Below, one piece after another: positions 5,695 to 6,318 of a stretch of DNA of 6,318 nt (within the stretch, counting starts at the first letter, position 1; every line of letters begins with the position of its first letter). Both the position numbers and the translations under genes were made by a program. The notes under the pieces are model-generated. The model was not told where the DNA came from. It worked only from the letters and a program-made list of their open reading frames with translations, and made no database searches. This stretch comes from Bacteroides sp. (GTDB lineage Bacteria; Bacteroidota; Bacteroidia; Bacteroidales; Muribaculaceae), in assembly GCA_014801655.1 (NCBI GenBank), contig JAAVDT010000022.1, forward strand, positions 1 to 6,318. Direction: 5' to 3'.

Positions 5695-6318
5695 TCAGCT
5701 GTTTTTGAGATAAGGACGCAGGTCGATTCCCATTTCGAGCTGAAGACGGTCGCCCATCTTTTCGATGTTGCCGCCCATGTCGTTGTAGTTTTGCAGCAGG
5801 TTGCGGTAGTAGGCTTCAACGATGCGGTCGGAGTTGGAGAGCGTGGAGTGGAGCATCGGCGACAGGCTCTGGTAATATTTCAGATACTGACCGAAGCGCA
5901 CGAGGCTCGACTCTGTCAGGGCGAGTCCTTCGTCGAGATATTTCTGGTTGCCGGTTGCCTGATAGAGGCGGATGTAGAGCTCGGAGATCTGGAGCACTTC
6001 GAGCATGCTGTAGTCAACGGCTGCCACGGGGAGCTTCGCTGCCTGCAGGGCAATCAGGGTGTCAGCCTTGGCGGCAAACTCGCCGACGGCTTTGTCATTG
6101 CCTGCCACGCGGGCATCGATGGCGTTGGCTGCCATGTTCATGGCCAGGTCGAGCACTGCCTGACGGTGGGAGGCCACCATGCGGCGCACTGTCTCGTCGA
6201 GATAGATATCCTTTTCGCTCTTGACGGCGTCGAGTCCGCCCCAGCGCCATTTCTCGGTGATGTTGCGATACATCTTGTCGTCGTTGATGCTACCCTTGGC
6301 GGTGTTGTCGGCCGGGAG
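5695..6318 (-). CDS. C-terminal part of a DUF2723-type membrane protein (start beyond window)
   Basis: The frame is open from the right edge to the stop at 5695, giving the last 207 residues of a longer protein. It begins PADNTAKGSINDDKMYRNI, followed by KWRWGG and IYLDE, a stretch I recognise from the C-terminal region of large Bacteroidetes DUF2723 proteins. These are multi-span membrane proteins of a GT-C-like fold, related to TMEM260 O-mannosyltransferases, with a helical C-terminal tail. The visible part is soluble, alpha-helical and TPR-like (for example YIRLYQATGNQKYLDEGLAL), with no membrane segment; the N-terminal membrane domain would be off the window. The assignment rests on memory of the conserved tail, so the family is likely but the activity is not shown. 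It is the first visible gene of the likely operon with the deacetylase and queG. Confidence 0.7.
   Translation of the reverse strand, partial: LPADNTAKGSINDDKMYRNITEKWRWGGLDAVKSEKDIYLDETVRRMVASHRQAVLDLAMNMAANAIDARVAGNDKAVGEFAAKADTLIALQAAKLPVAAVDYSMLEVLQISELYIRLYQATGNQKYLDEGLALTESSLVRFGQYLKYYQSLSPMLHSTLSNSDRIVEAYYRNLLQNYNDMGGNIEKMGDRLQLEMGIDLRPYLKNS

Overview
The window looks like a chromosomal segment of a gut-type Bacteroidales bacterium, plausibly Muribaculaceae or a relative. This rests on coding regions that are visibly GC-rich, AT-rich spacers, gene starts without clear Shine-Dalgarno sequences, matches to the Bacteroidetes promoter pattern (TTTG, then TAnnTTTG), and protein families typical of that phylum: a DUF2723-type protein, a bacteroidete-style inositol-phosphate synthase, and a PlsC-like acyltransferase with an NHPFGALDG motif. 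The family assignment below phylum level is a guess.

All seven recognisable genes lie on the minus strand, so transcription runs from high to low coordinates. At the right edge is the C-terminal part of a DUF2723-type membrane protein (5695-6318, cut by the window). Close behind come a NodB polysaccharide deacetylase (5059-5679), the epoxyqueuosine reductase queG (4116-5087, overlapping the deacetylase by 29 bases), and, after 74 bases, the vitamin B6 enzyme pdxA (2941-4041). These four probably form one transcription unit mixing envelope, tRNA-modification and cofactor genes.

Between pdxA and the next gene is the most unusual part of the window. A perfect 20-base inverted repeat (2746-2765 and 2922-2941) encloses 156 AT-rich bases. 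One edge of that segment holds a promoter-like pair of boxes pointing at the downstream gene. This is the layout of a phase-variable invertible promoter in Bacteroidales, though a small terminal-inverted-repeat element is the alternative. Downstream are a GtrA-family membrane protein (2187-2720) and a lysophospholipid-type acyltransferase (1312-2163), 23 bases apart and probably cotranscribed. If the segment inverts, both genes would be switched.

A 258-base AT-rich spacer (1054-1311) follows. It holds a strong bacteroidete promoter match and a roughly 100-base leader with two mutually exclusive hairpins. The leader precedes inositol-3-phosphate synthase (1-1053, cut at its C-terminus by the window), which in known Bacteroidetes supplies inositol phosphate for inositol phospholipids and sphingolipids. 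The left half of the window (GtrA, acyltransferase, inositol-phosphate synthase) therefore leans towards lipid and glycolipid synthesis. No RNA genes, CRISPR arrays, recombinases or complete insertion sequences were found.
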